Notes: a model not told the origin generated them from the letters alone. Positions 23,279 to 31,790 are shown, numbered from the stretch's first letter. The stretch is DNA of 37,467 nucleotides from Streptacidiphilus anmyonensis (GCF_000787855.1 NZ_BBPQ01000029.1:1-37467); one strand, 5' to 3'. Made by a program: numbers and translations.

Positions 23279-24409
23279 CTACTCCTCGCCGGCTGCGCCG
23301 AAGGAGGCGAAGGAGGCCGCGAAGGACGCGCGGACGGCGGACTGCGCCGCCGGGCCGCCGCCCAGGTGGGCGGAGGCGAGGTGGTCCAGGCCCAGCAGGG
23401 CCGCGCCGACGACCGGGCGCGTGGTGACCACCTGCGGGCGCGCCAGCGGCGCGGCCTGGGTCAGGCGGCTGAACACCGCCTCCATCAGCAGGGGTTGGCG
23501 GGCGGCCAGGACGCCTCCGCCGAGGACGACGTCGGCGGGCACGCCGATCAGGTCGAGGCGGCGCAGGGCCACCGTCGCCAGGGCGACGATCTCCTCGGCC
23601 TGGCGCTCCACCAGCTGGACGGCCGTCGGGTCGCCCGCCTCCGCGCAGCGGAAGAGGACGGGGACCAGTTCGTGCAGCCGGCCCTCGGCCACTCCGCCGA
23701 GGTGGACCGCCTCGGCGACCGCGCTCGCACTCGGCAGGCCGAAGTGCTCGGCGACCGCCGCCGCCAGCGCGGTGGGCTCGCCACGGCCGTCCTCGGCGCG
23801 GGTGGAGCACCACATCACCTCCAGGGCGATGCCGCCACCGCCGCCCCAGTCGCCGGTGATCTGGCCGAGCGCGGGGAACCGCGCCGTGCGGCCGTCCGGG
23901 AGCAGACCCACGCAGTTGATGCCCGCGCCGCAGACCACGGCGACGCCGCGGGGCGCGTCCGTGCCGGCGCGCAGCAGCGCGAAGGTGTCGTTCGCGACGA
24001 CGGTGGTGCGCGACCAGCCGCGTGCCGCGATCGCTTGCTGCAACTCCCGTTCCTCGACCGGCAGATCCGCGTTGGCCAGGCACGCCGACACGTGCGTGAC
24101 CAGCGGACCCTGACCGCCGCTGACGTCCAGCCCGGCCTCGGCGGCGGCCGCGGCCACCAGAGCGGCCAGGCCGTCGACGGCGCCCTCGGTCCCGCTCGCG
24201 TACGGGCGGAAGCCGCCGCCGCGCGCGGTGCCGAGGACGGTTCCGTCCGCGGTCACCAGCGCCACGTCGGTCTTGCTGTTTCCGGCGTCGATCGCGAGCA
24301 CGCCCGGGACCAGTTCGGTGCCCACCGCGCCCACGGTCCCCGCGCCGATCGGGTTCCCGACCTCGTCGTCCTCGGACTCGTTCGGCAGGCCAGTCATCAA
24401 GGTCGTCAC
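23279..24409 (-). CDS. BadF/BadG/BcrA/BcrD-type ATPase, probable N-acetylglucosamine-type sugar kinase
   Basis: 376 residues. GTG 24409 overlaps the GH4 stop (GTGA); ATG 24397 is the alternative. ASKHA-fold motifs are clear: LAIDAGNSKTDVALV (phosphate 1), VANDTFALLRAG, AVVCGAGINCVG (phosphate 2) and GDWGGGGGIALEVMW. The family includes N-acetylglucosamine kinases and enzyme activators; the sugar-operon setting favours a kinase. In this operon it could phosphorylate the imported sugar, giving the GH4 enzyme its substrate. It is the last gene of the operon. Confidence 0.85.
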   Translation of the reverse strand: MTTLMTGLPNESEDDEVGNPIGAGTVGAVGTELVPGVLAIDAGNSKTDVALVTADGTVLGTARGGGFRPYASGTEGAVDGLAALVAAAAAEAGLDVSGGQGPLVTHVSACLANADLPVEERELQQAIAARGWSRTTVVANDTFALLRAGTDAPRGVAVVCGAGINCVGLLPDGRTARFPALGQITGDWGGGGGIALEVMWCSTRAEDGRGEPTALAAAVAEHFGLPSASAVAEAVHLGGVAEGRLHELVPVLFRCAEAGDPTAVQLVERQAEEIVALATVALRRLDLIGVPADVVLGGGVLAARQPLLMEAVFSRLTQAAPLARPQVVTTRPVVGAALLGLDHLASAHLGGGPAAQSAVRASFAASFASFGAAGEE

Positions 24410-25674
24410 GCCCACGCCAGGTGCTCGCGGTTGTGCGCGATCAGACGGTCCGTCAACTGCGCGGCCCGGTCCAGCTGTCCGACCAGCGGGTGGGCCAGCA
24501 GGGCCTGGAAGACCCGGTCCCGGCCGCCGCGCAGCGCGGCGTCCAGGGCCAGCTGCTCGTAGCCGGTGACGTGCGCGATCAGGCCCGCGTACAGCGGCTC
24601 GACGGTCGGGACCGGCAGCGGCCGCGCGCCCGAGGCGTCGACCAGCGCCGGCACCTCGATGACCGCGTCGTCCGGCAGGAACGGCAGCGTGCCGCCGTTG
24701 CGGACGTTGACCACCTGCTCGGACGGCTCCCCGCCTTCCGTGCCGAGCAGCGAGGCGACCAGCTGCACCGCCGCCTCGCTGTAGAACGCGCCGCCGCGCT
24801 GCGCCAGCAGCTCCGGCTTCTCGTCCAACTGCGGGTCCGCGTACATCGTCAGCAGCTCCCGCTCGATCGCGGCGACCTTCGCGGCGCGCGAGCCCTGCTC
24901 CCTCAGCTCCGCCACCACCGCGTCGTGCTCGTAGAAGTAGCGCAGGTAGTACGACGGCACCACGCCCAACTGCCGCACCAGCGACAGCGGCAGCTCCAGG
25001 TCCTCGGCGATCGCCGCGCCGTGCGCGTCGATCAGGTCCGGCAGGACGTCCTTGCCGTCGAGTCTGACGCCGCGCTCCCAGGTGAGGTGGTTCAGGCCCA
25101 CGTGGTCGAGCTGGATCCGCTCCGGTTCGACGCCGAGCAGGCCCGCGAACTTGCGCTGGAAGCCGATGGCCACGTTGCACAGGCCGACGGCCTTGTGACC
25201 CTCCGTCAGCAGCGCGCGGGTGACGATGCCGACCGGGTTGGTGAAGTCGACGATCCACGCGTCCGGGTTGGCCCGGCGCACCCGCTCCGCGATGTCGAGG
25301 ACGACCGGGACGGTGCGCAGCGCCTTCGCCAACCCGCCCGCGCCGGTGGTCTCCTGGCCGACGCAGCCGCACTCCAGCGGCCATGTCTCGTCCTGCTCGC
25401 GGGCCGCCTGGCCGCCGACGCGCAGTTGCAGCAGCACGGCGTCGGCGTCCTGGACGGACGCGTCGAGGTCGGTGGAGGTGGTGACGGTGCCGGGGTGGCC
25501 CTGCTTGGCGAAGATCCGCCGGGCCAGCCCGCCGACCAGTTCCAGCCGCTCCACGGCCGGGTCGACCAGCACCAGCTCGCCGATGGGAAGGCTGTCGCGA
25601 AGTCTGGCGAAGCCGTCGATCAGCTCCGGCGTGTACGTCGAGCCGCCTCCGACGACGACCAGCTTGAGGCTCAT
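24406..25674 (-). CDS. GH4 6-phospho-beta-glucosidase family enzyme
   Basis: 422 residues. Starts MSLKLVVVGGGSTYTPELI, the NAD-binding GGGSxxTP motif of glycoside hydrolase family 4. Metal and substrate elements DFTNPVGIV, GLCNVAIGFQ (metal-ligand Cys) and GLNHLTW (metal-ligand His) are present. GH4 enzymes use NAD and Mn to cleave phosphorylated glycosides by oxidation-elimination. The ATG overlaps the permease stop by one base (TGATG). With an ABC transporter rather than a PTS, the phosphate must come from a kinase, probably the next gene. Exact specificity (gluco- or GlcNAc-type) cannot be read from sequence. Confidence 0.9.
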   Translation of the reverse strand: MSLKLVVVGGGSTYTPELIDGFARLRDSLPIGELVLVDPAVERLELVGGLARRIFAKQGHPGTVTTSTDLDASVQDADAVLLQLRVGGQAAREQDETWPLECGCVGQETTGAGGLAKALRTVPVVLDIAERVRRANPDAWIVDFTNPVGIVTRALLTEGHKAVGLCNVAIGFQRKFAGLLGVEPERIQLDHVGLNHLTWERGVRLDGKDVLPDLIDAHGAAIAEDLELPLSLVRQLGVVPSYYLRYFYEHDAVVAELREQGSRAAKVAAIERELLTMYADPQLDEKPELLAQRGGAFYSEAAVQLVASLLGTEGGEPSEQVVNVRNGGTLPFLPDDAVIEVPALVDASGARPLPVPTVEPLYAGLIAHVTGYEQLALDAALRGGRDRVFQALLAHPLVGQLDRAAQLTDRLIAHNREHLAWA

Positions 25675-26579
25675 CAGCCCTTGACTCCTGTCAGTGTGAC
25701 GCCCTCGATGAAGGCCTTCTGGGCGAAGAAGAACACGATGATCACGGGTGCCATCACCAGCAGGGTGGCCGCCATGGTCAGGTTCCAGTCCGTGTGGTGC
25801 GCGCTGTGGAAGGTCTGCAGACCGTACGAGACCGTCCAGGCGTTGGGGTTCTGTGCGAGGTAGATCTGCGGGCCGAAGAAGTCGTTCCAGCAGTAGAAGA
25901 ACTGGAACAGCGCCACCGCCGAGACGGCCGGCTTGATCATCGGCAGCACCACCCGCCGCAGCGTGGTCCACTCGCCGCAGCCGTCGACCTTCGCCGCGTC
26001 CAGGTACTCCTTGGGGATGGTCAGCAGGAACTGGCGCAGCAGGAAGATGGAGAACGCGTCGCCGAAGGCCATCGGGATGACCAGCGGCCAGATGGTCCCG
26101 GTCAGGTGCAGTTGGTTGGTCCACAGCAGGTACATCGGCACGATGATCACCTGCGGCGGCAGCATCATCATCGAGATGACCGCCATCATCGCCGCCCGGC
26201 GGCCGGGAAAGCGGAACTTGGCCAGCGCGTAGGCGGGCGGGATGGAGGAGACCACCGTCAGTACGGTGCCGAGCACCGAGTACTCGATGCTGTTCTTCCA
26301 CCAGTCGGTGAAGCCCGGCACCTTGAAGACGTTGACGTAGTTGCTCCACACCCAGTGCTGCGGCCAGAGGTTGGCGCTGAGCGACTGGTCGTCGCTCATC
26401 AGCGAGGTGAGGAAGAGGAAGACGAAGGGCAGCAGGAAGAACAGCGCCGCGGCGATGCCGAGCGAGTGCACGGCGATCCAGTTGAGGCGCCGCTGCCGGA
26501 TCGCCCGGCGGTGCGCGGCCGTCCGCGGCGCGGGCGTGGCGGTGCTGGGCGCGGAGTCCAAAGTCAGGGTGTCGCTCAT
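25674..26579 (-). CDS. Carbohydrate ABC transporter permease (MalG/GanQ type)
   Basis: 301 residues, six membrane helices. MalG-type features: a conserved cytoplasmic EAA loop EYLDAAKVDGCGEWTTLRRV followed by VLPMIKPAVSAVALFQF, and the C-terminal AQKAFIEGVTLTGVKG ending. ATG 26579 follows a GGAAGG site. It pairs with the permease upstream, 20 bases away. Confidence 0.93.
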   Translation of the reverse strand: MSDTLTLDSAPSTATPAPRTAAHRRAIRQRRLNWIAVHSLGIAAALFFLLPFVFLFLTSLMSDDQSLSANLWPQHWVWSNYVNVFKVPGFTDWWKNSIEYSVLGTVLTVVSSIPPAYALAKFRFPGRRAAMMAVISMMMLPPQVIIVPMYLLWTNQLHLTGTIWPLVIPMAFGDAFSIFLLRQFLLTIPKEYLDAAKVDGCGEWTTLRRVVLPMIKPAVSAVALFQFFYCWNDFFGPQIYLAQNPNAWTVSYGLQTFHSAHHTDWNLTMAATLLVMAPVIIVFFFAQKAFIEGVTLTGVKG

Positions 26580-26599
26580 GGTTTCCCGGTCCTTCCGGC

Positions 26600-27607
26600 C
26601 TAGTCGTCGCCCATGAGGCCGGCGCGCCGGCGCATCAGCAGGGAGGTGAAGGCCATCGCGAGCACGAACAGGACCAGCGAGACCACGCAGGCCGCGCCGA
26701 TGTCGTCGTTGCTCTGGAAGCCGAGGTTGTAGACGAGCTGCGGCACGGTCCAGGTGGATCCGCCCGGATAGCCGGGGAAGTAGTTCTGGCCGGAGCCGGA
26801 GAGCGTCCCGGAGGCCACCTGTCCGGCGACCATCGCCTGCGTGTAGTACTGGAGCGTCTGGATCACGCCGGTGACCACGGCGAACATGATGATCGGCATG
26901 ATGTTCGGCAGCGTCACGTAGCGGAACCGCTGGAAGGGGCCGGCGCCGTCGAGGGAGGCCGCCTCGTACTGCTCCGTCGGCACGTCCAGCAGGGCGGCCA
27001 TGAAGATGACCATCAGGTCGCCGATGCCCCACAGGGCCAGCAGCACCAACGAGGGCTTGGACCAGTTGGGGTCGTTGAACCAGCCCGGCTGCGGCAGGCC
27101 GAGCTCGCCGAGCAGGTGGTTGACCGGGCCGGTGCCCGGGTTGAGCAGGAAGGCGAAGCCGATGGTCGCGGCGACCGGCGGGGCCAGGTAGGGCAGGTAG
27201 AAGGCGGTGCGGAAGAAGCCCGCGCCCGTCTTGATCTTCGTGATCAGGGTGCCGATGCCGAGCCCGAAGATGACCCGCAGCGTGACCATCACGACGACCA
27301 GCCACAGCGTGTTGCGCATGGCGGTCCAGAAGTACGGGTTCTCGGTGAGGATGTAGGTCCAGTTCTTCGTGCCCACGAAGTTCGGCGGGTTGTAGCCGTC
27401 GTAGTGCATGAAGGAGAAGTAGACGGTGGAGATCAGCGGGTAGGCGAAGAAGATCGCGAAGCCGATCAGCCAGGGGGAGAGGAAGGCCAGGGCCACCCGC
27501 AGTTCGCGACGGTGCTTGCGCCTGAGCGCGGGAGCGACCGGGGACTTGCCTGCGCGGGCCCTGGACGGGGTGGGGGACGGGCCGGTCTCGGCCGTCGTGC
27601 TGCTCAT
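26600..27607 (-). CDS. Carbohydrate ABC transporter permease (MalF/UgpA type)
   Basis: 335 residues. Opening helix ALAFLSPWLIGFAIFFAYPL, then YFSFMHYDGYNPPNFVG and the EAA loop EQYEAASLDGAGPFQRFRYV. The partner of the MalG-type permease. No ATPase gene is in the operon; in Streptomyces a shared MsiK-type ATPase commonly serves such systems. Confidence 0.93.
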   Translation of the reverse strand: MSSTTAETGPSPTPSRARAGKSPVAPALRRKHRRELRVALAFLSPWLIGFAIFFAYPLISTVYFSFMHYDGYNPPNFVGTKNWTYILTENPYFWTAMRNTLWLVVVMVTLRVIFGLGIGTLITKIKTGAGFFRTAFYLPYLAPPVAATIGFAFLLNPGTGPVNHLLGELGLPQPGWFNDPNWSKPSLVLLALWGIGDLMVIFMAALLDVPTEQYEAASLDGAGPFQRFRYVTLPNIMPIIMFAVVTGVIQTLQYYTQAMVAGQVASGTLSGSGQNYFPGYPGGSTWTVPQLVYNLGFQSNDDIGAACVVSLVLFVLAMAFTSLLMRRRAGLMGDD

Positions 27608-27651
27608 GGACGTTCACCACCGGGGCGAGGCGAAGGGGAGGAGAAGGGGGA

Positions 27652-27695
27652 CCGGGTCGGCCGGGCCAGGGCGTTGGAGATCCCGGCCGACCCGG
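27652..27695 (-). terminator. Attenuator hairpin between binding-protein and permease genes
   Basis: Perfect 14-base arms CCGGGTCGGCCGGG / CCCGGCCGACCCGG with a 16-base loop, 17 bases past the binding-protein stop. This is the usual place for a stem that makes binding-protein message outnumber permease message. Confidence 0.7.
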
Positions 27696-27711
27696 AGCTC
27701 AGCTGCGGACT

Positions 27712-29070
27712 TCAGTTCGTGGCAGCCTGGGCCAGGGAGTTGTCGACGTCCGTGTCGGCCTTCTTCAGGCCCGCCATGACGTCCGTCTGCTTGCCCGACT
27801 GGAGGTCCAGGCCGAGGTTCTGCAGGATCGTCACGTAGCCGTCGCCGTCCGGCGTGGCCGGCTGGGTGACCGAGTTCGGGTTCTTGGCCACGTTCAGGAA
27901 GGTCTGGAAGGTGCTCGGCAGCTTCAGGTCGGGCGACTTGAGCGCGGCGATGGTGCTCGGCACGTTGTCGATCGCGTTGGCGAAGGTGACCAGGGCGCCG
28001 GTGTTCGTGGTCATGTACTTCACGAACTCCCAGGCCGCGGCCTGCTTCTGGCTGTTGCGGTTGATGCCGATGACGGTTCCGGTCTGGAAGCCCCGGCCGT
28101 AGGAGGCCGCCTGGTCGTCCGGCACCGGGAACGGCGCGGTGGCCCAGTTGAAGCTGACCTTGTCCTGCTGCAGGTTGGCGACGCGCCACTCGCCGTCGAG
28201 CTGCATGGCGACCTTGCCCTTGTCGAACGCGTTGGCCGCGAACTCGTCGCCGTAGCCGGTGCGCAGCTTCTCCAGGTGCGTGTAGCCGCCGAGCTTGCCG
28301 ACCAGGTCCTTCTGCCAGGCGAAGAGGGCCGGCCAGGTCGGGTCGGCCGCCAGGTTCGCCTTGCCGTCGGCGGTGAAGTAGGTGGGGTTGTACTGCCCGC
28401 CCACATAGCCGGTGTTCTGCTCGTAGTAGTCCCACAGCGGCATGTAGCCGAGCTGCTGCGAACCGTCGCCCTTGGTCAGCTTGACCGCGTCGGCGGCCAG
28501 CTCGGAGTAGGTCTTCGGCGGGGAGGCGATGCCGGCGGCCTTGAACATGTCGACGTTGTAGTAGAGGCCGTACGCGTCGCCCAGCAGTGGGAGCGAGCAC
28601 TGGTCGCCCTTGTACTGGGTGTAGCTGAGCATCGCCGGCGAGAACACGGTCTTCGGGTCGATCTTGTCCTTCTCCATCAGCGGGTTCAGGTCGATCCAGG
28701 CGCCGGTGGAGCAGAACTTGCCGACGTCCGTGGTGGAGAAGTCGGAGACCACGTCGGGCGCGTTGGCGCCGGTGGCGCGCATGCCCTGGGTGATGGTGTC
28801 CGCGGAGACCGCCTTGACCGCGTTGACCTTGATGTTCGGGTGCAGCTTCTCGAAGCCCGCGATGTTGGCGTTGATGGCGGCGAGCTCGTTGGGCTGGCTC
28901 CAGCCGTGCCAGAAGGTGATGGTCACCGGCTTGTCGGTGGAGCCGGTGCTGCCCTGGGCGCCCGAGTTGGGCTGACCGGTGCACGCGGCGGCGGTCAGCG
29001 CGAGCGACGCGGCGACAGCGAGGGCGGCTGCGGTACGACGGCCTCTACGGGCGGGCTGAGCGATCGACAC
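27712..29070 (-). CDS. Sugar ABC transporter substrate-binding lipoprotein
   Basis: 452 residues of the MalE-type family 1. GTG 29070 follows TGGAG. The signal peptide ends in lipobox LTAAAC. Mature features: VTITFWHGWSQPNELAAINA, GFEKLHPNIKVNAV, APDVVSDFSTTDVGKF, and YGLYYNVDMFKAAGI. The first gene of the transport set, followed by an attenuator stem. The sugar is unknown; a beta-glucoside, cellobiose-like or amino-sugar oligomer fits the GH4 and kinase genes. Confidence 0.92.
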   Translation of the reverse strand: MSIAQPARRGRRTAAALAVAASLALTAAACTGQPNSGAQGSTGSTDKPVTITFWHGWSQPNELAAINANIAGFEKLHPNIKVNAVKAVSADTITQGMRATGANAPDVVSDFSTTDVGKFCSTGAWIDLNPLMEKDKIDPKTVFSPAMLSYTQYKGDQCSLPLLGDAYGLYYNVDMFKAAGIASPPKTYSELAADAVKLTKGDGSQQLGYMPLWDYYEQNTGYVGGQYNPTYFTADGKANLAADPTWPALFAWQKDLVGKLGGYTHLEKLRTGYGDEFAANAFDKGKVAMQLDGEWRVANLQQDKVSFNWATAPFPVPDDQAASYGRGFQTGTVIGINRNSQKQAAAWEFVKYMTTNTGALVTFANAIDNVPSTIAALKSPDLKLPSTFQTFLNVAKNPNSVTQPATPDGDGYVTILQNLGLDLQSGKQTDVMAGLKKADTDVDNSLAQAATN

Positions 29071-29170
29071 GGGATCTCCAGTGGGGTCGGACCATGCGGT
29101 TCGGAAGGCGCTTTTGAGTGCACTGAGCTACGGGCGCGGCGGGTGCGGGGCCGGTCCGTGGTCTCCTGGG

Positions 29171-29243
29171 GGCGGTGCGGTGGTGCGGTATTGCGGCGGT
29201 GCGGTCTTGCGGCGGTGCGGCGGTGCGTTGGTGCGCGCGGTGC
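29171..29243. repeat. GGTGCGG-rich tandem repeat in the ROK/binding-protein gap
   Basis: Imperfect copies of GCGGTGCGG and GGTGCGGTG run over about 70 bases of the 198-base gap between the ROK regulator stop and the binding-protein start. No ORF or clear promoter is recognisable in it. Confidence 0.6.
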
Positions 29244-29268
29244 TGCCGGTCGGGACGGGGCGGTGGGC

Positions 29269-30462
29269 TCAGTGGGTGGAGAAGACCTGCTCCCTCGCCG
29301 TGGCCAGCGCGGTCTGCAGTGCGCCGACGACGACGGGCGGGCCGGTCAGCTCGGTCAGCAGCAGCCGGGGGCGGGGGATGGCCAGCCCGCTCAGCTCCTC
29401 CTGGACCAGTGCGCGCAGCCGCTCGCCGCCGGCCCGCGGGACCTGGCCGCTGAGCACGACCAGCTCCGGGTCGACGACGGCGACCAGGGCGGCGAGCCCT
29501 GTCGCCATTCGCTCGGCCAGGGTCCGCAGGAACCCCTCCGCGCCGCGGGCGACGGCCTCCGCCACGGCGGCCTGTGCGCTCTCGGCGGGCAGGCCGTGCT
29601 CGGCGGCCAGGGCCAGCACCGCCGGGGCGCCGGCCAGCTCCTGGAAGCCGCCGGAGTTCTCGGTCTCCAGGTCCACGTTCTTGATCAGCGGCGCGCCCGG
29701 CATCGGCATGTAGCCGATCTCGCCCGCGCCGCCCGTGTGGCCGCGGTGCATCCGCCCGCCCAGGACCAGCGCGGCGCCGATGCCCGCCTCGAACCAGAGC
29801 AGCACGAAGTCCCGCACGCCCTGCGCCAGTCCGACCCGCTGCTCGGCGACGGCGGCCAGGTTCACGTCGTTCTCCAGTGCGACCGGCACGCCGAGGGCCT
29901 CGGTCAGCTCGGCCACCAGGTGCGCCGACTGCCAGCCGGGCAGGTGCGGCGCGTAGCGGAGCAGGCCGCTGGCCGGGTCGAGCGCGCCCGGCGTGCCGAT
30001 GACGACCTGACGCAGCCGGGTGCGCGGCAGCCCGGCCGCCTCGGTGGCGATGTCCAGCGCCCAGGTGACCTGCGCCAGCGCCTCGCCCGGCTCGCCCTCG
30101 GGCAGCGGGAGCCGGTGCTCGGTGACGACGCGACCGGTGATGTCCGCGATGGCCACCCGGATCCGCTCCGGCGCCACGTCCAGTCCGGCCACGTAGGCCG
30201 CCTGCGGGTTGATCTCGTACAGCTGCGCCCCGGGCCCGGGACGACCCGCGGTGGTGCCGACCGGGACGACCAGCCCCGCCGACTCCAGCCGGGCCAGCAG
30301 CTGGGAGGCGGTCGGCTTGGAGAGACCGGTCAGCTGGCCGAGCTGCGTGCGGGAGAGGGGGCCCTGTTCCAGCAGCAGTTCGAGGGCGGCCCGATCGTTG
30401 ATCGCACGCAGCAGGCGGGGAGTGCCGGGCTGCTGCGAGGGGTTGCCGGTGCCGGTGGACAT
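29269..30462 (-). CDS. ROK-family transcriptional regulator (NagC/XylR type)
   Basis: 397 residues. An N-terminal winged helix (GPLSRTQLGQLTGLSKPTAS, then ESAGLVVPVG) is joined to a ROK sugar-kinase-like domain with YVAGLDVAPERIRVAIADI, VALENDVNLAAVAEQRVG and GIGAALVLGGRMHRGHTGGA. The Cys-rich zinc motif common in ROK proteins is missing; the corresponding stretch reads GAPLIKNVDLETENSGG. ATG 30462 has AGGAGGG about 13 bases upstream. It probably senses the transported sugar or its phosphate and controls the operon that follows. A palindrome upstream is a likely operator. Confidence 0.9.
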   Translation of the reverse strand: MSTGTGNPSQQPGTPRLLRAINDRAALELLLEQGPLSRTQLGQLTGLSKPTASQLLARLESAGLVVPVGTTAGRPGPGAQLYEINPQAAYVAGLDVAPERIRVAIADITGRVVTEHRLPLPEGEPGEALAQVTWALDIATEAAGLPRTRLRQVVIGTPGALDPASGLLRYAPHLPGWQSAHLVAELTEALGVPVALENDVNLAAVAEQRVGLAQGVRDFVLLWFEAGIGAALVLGGRMHRGHTGGAGEIGYMPMPGAPLIKNVDLETENSGGFQELAGAPAVLALAAEHGLPAESAQAAVAEAVARGAEGFLRTLAERMATGLAALVAVVDPELVVLSGQVPRAGGERLRALVQEELSGLAIPRPRLLLTELTGPPVVVGALQTALATAREQVFSTH

Positions 30463-30526
30463 GGCGTTGAATCACCCTCCTCATAGGTGCCCAGCACCCT
30501 AACGGGTGCGCTGATCGTGAACTATT

Positions 30527-30539
30527 AGGAAACTTTCCT
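30527..30539. promoter_or_regulatory. Candidate ROK operator
   Basis: AGGAAA C TTTCCT, a perfect 6-1-6 palindrome in an AT-richer patch (ACTATTAGGAAACTTTCC) 65 bases upstream of the ROK start. Actinobacterial ROK sites often have this GGAAA/TTTCC form. No second copy was seen before the binding-protein gene. Confidence 0.5.
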
Positions 30540-30583
30540 TCCGATCGCCAGGAACGTACGGCGGCCGGTGAGGGGATGTCAAT

Positions 30584-30631
30584 GCCCCGGGAACGCCTCC
30601 GTCTCCTTGGAGACCGAAGCGTTACCCGGGG
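30584..30631 (-). terminator. Long hairpin after the ABC-2-like gene
   Basis: Outer arms GCCCCGGG / CCCGGGGC and inner arms AACGC / GCGTT and GTCTCC / GGAGAC form an imperfect stem about 22 bp long. It lies 30 bases past the minus-strand stop at 30661. Confidence 0.65.
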
Positions 30632-30660
30632 CGTCGGTGGTGCGGGTGTCGTCGGACGGA

Positions 30661-31707
30661 TCAGACCGCGACGGCGGCCTCCTCGCGCTCCTCGGCGGCG
30701 TCGGCTTCGGACTCGGCGGCGAGCGTCGGGACGGGACGGCGCTTCCGCTCGAACAGCGAGGTCAGCGCGAGCGCCGCGGCGCCGACCACGGCCCAGGCCG
30801 CCAGGATCCACACGTCGGTGCCGAACCCGGCGCGGCCGTCGAAGTAGATCATGCTGCGCGCGCCCTCGACGAAGCCCGAGCCGATCCAGAACGAGTGCAG
30901 CGAGGCGAAGAAGCCGTTCTGCAGGTCGGGGCGGAAGACGCCGCCGGAGGAGGTGAAGTTCAGCATCACGAAGAGCAGCATCGTGCCGAGCGTCGTCCAG
31001 CGGCCCAGGAAGCGGTGCAGCGCGGTGCCGATCGCCACGACGGCGAAGGAGTAGACCCAGGCGAGGCCGAAGAGCCCGAACAGGTCGCGGTGCACGAAGT
31101 GGAAGACCGGCCCCGCGAGCGCGGTCCCGATCGCGGCGACCGCGAGCGACACCCCGAGGCACAGTCCGGCCCGCGTCCGCATCCGCAACGCCTCGCCGGC
31201 GCCGCCGATCACCGCGACGCTGCCGTAGGAGCCGATGCTGATCGCGACCAGCAGGAAGAACAGCGCCTGGTTGGTCGGGTCCTGGGCGGGCATGGGCGTC
31301 AGGTCGTCCACGGTGAGCGGCTGGTGCTGCACGCTCGCGACCTGCGTGAAGATCTTCTGTGCCACCTCGACGTCGGTGGCGGAGTTGGCGGTGGCGACCA
31401 TCAGCGAGGGCGCCGTGCCCGGGGCGGGGCTCGGCGTGTAGGCGGCCACCAGGGTGCGGTCCATGATCTGCGCCCGCGCGGCGTCGCCGCTCGGCAGCGT
31501 GGTGACGTCGAGCGCGTCACCGGCCCTGTCCTTCAGCGTCTGCGCCAGCACGTCGGCCCGCGGTCCGCCGCCGACGACAGCGACCTTCATGTGGTGTGGG
31601 GACGGTGCGTGGAACGCGCTCTCGTACGCGAGACCCATGCCGATGCACATGAGCAGCGGGAGCAGCAGGTGCGTGAGCACCCGGCGGAGTACGGCGCGTT
31701 CGGACAT
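30661..31707 (-). CDS. ABC-2/YhgE-like integral membrane protein
   Basis: 348 residues. One N-terminal helix (HLLLPLLMCIGMGLAYES), an outside domain of about 120 residues (MKVAVVGGGPRADVLAQTL ... DLTPMPAQDPTNQALFF), then about five helices (FLLVAISIGSYGSVAVIGG; LCLGVSLAVAAIGTALAG; LFGLAWVYSFAVVAIGTA; TLGTMLLFVMLNFTSSGG; VWILAAWAVVGAAALALT). The C-terminus is Glu/Ala-rich. The layout resembles ABC-2-type or YhgE/Pip exporters, which are often controlled by TetR-type repressors. Start: ATG 31707 with GGACGGGA upstream. Two matching palindromes lie directly upstream. The substrate is unknown. Confidence 0.75.
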   Translation of the reverse strand: MSERAVLRRVLTHLLLPLLMCIGMGLAYESAFHAPSPHHMKVAVVGGGPRADVLAQTLKDRAGDALDVTTLPSGDAARAQIMDRTLVAAYTPSPAPGTAPSLMVATANSATDVEVAQKIFTQVASVQHQPLTVDDLTPMPAQDPTNQALFFLLVAISIGSYGSVAVIGGAGEALRMRTRAGLCLGVSLAVAAIGTALAGPVFHFVHRDLFGLFGLAWVYSFAVVAIGTALHRFLGRWTTLGTMLLFVMLNFTSSGGVFRPDLQNGFFASLHSFWIGSGFVEGARSMIYFDGRAGFGTDVWILAAWAVVGAAALALTSLFERKRRPVPTLAAESEADAAEEREEAAVAV

Positions 31708-31723
31708 CTCATCCCGTCCAAAG

Positions 31724-31738
31724 GTTGGTAAATACAAC
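31724..31738. promoter_or_regulatory. Palindromic operator copy 1 (GTTGgT-AAA-TACAAC)
   Basis: 6-3-6 palindrome with one mismatch, 17 bases upstream of the ABC-2-like start. Sits in an AT-rich patch that stands out from the GC-rich DNA. Confidence 0.6.
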
Positions 31739-31749
31739 TGAAGCTCTAA

Positions 31750-31764
31750 GTTGTACTTTACAAC
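31750..31764. promoter_or_regulatory. Palindromic operator copy 2 (GTTGTA-CTT-TACAAC)
   Basis: Perfect 6-3-6 palindrome, 26 bases centre to centre from copy 1. Both copies flank the probable promoter; the form suits a TetR- or PadR-type dimer, for which no gene is visible nearby. Confidence 0.65.
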
Positions 31765-31790
31765 GAATCTGGGAAGAGTGCTACTTGCAA

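Noticed and set aside
24410-25384. N-terminal extension of the kinase frame into the GH4 gene
   Set aside because: The kinase motifs begin just after the GTG at 24409; the upstream part is Arg/Gly-rich out-of-frame translation of GH4.
29117-29124. AGTGCACT palindrome upstream of the binding-protein gene as an operator
   Set aside because: Only 8 bases, flanks do not extend the symmetry, and no match to the palindrome before the ROK gene.
29171-29243. Possible CRISPR-like repeat array
   Set aside because: The units are short imperfect direct repeats without spacers.
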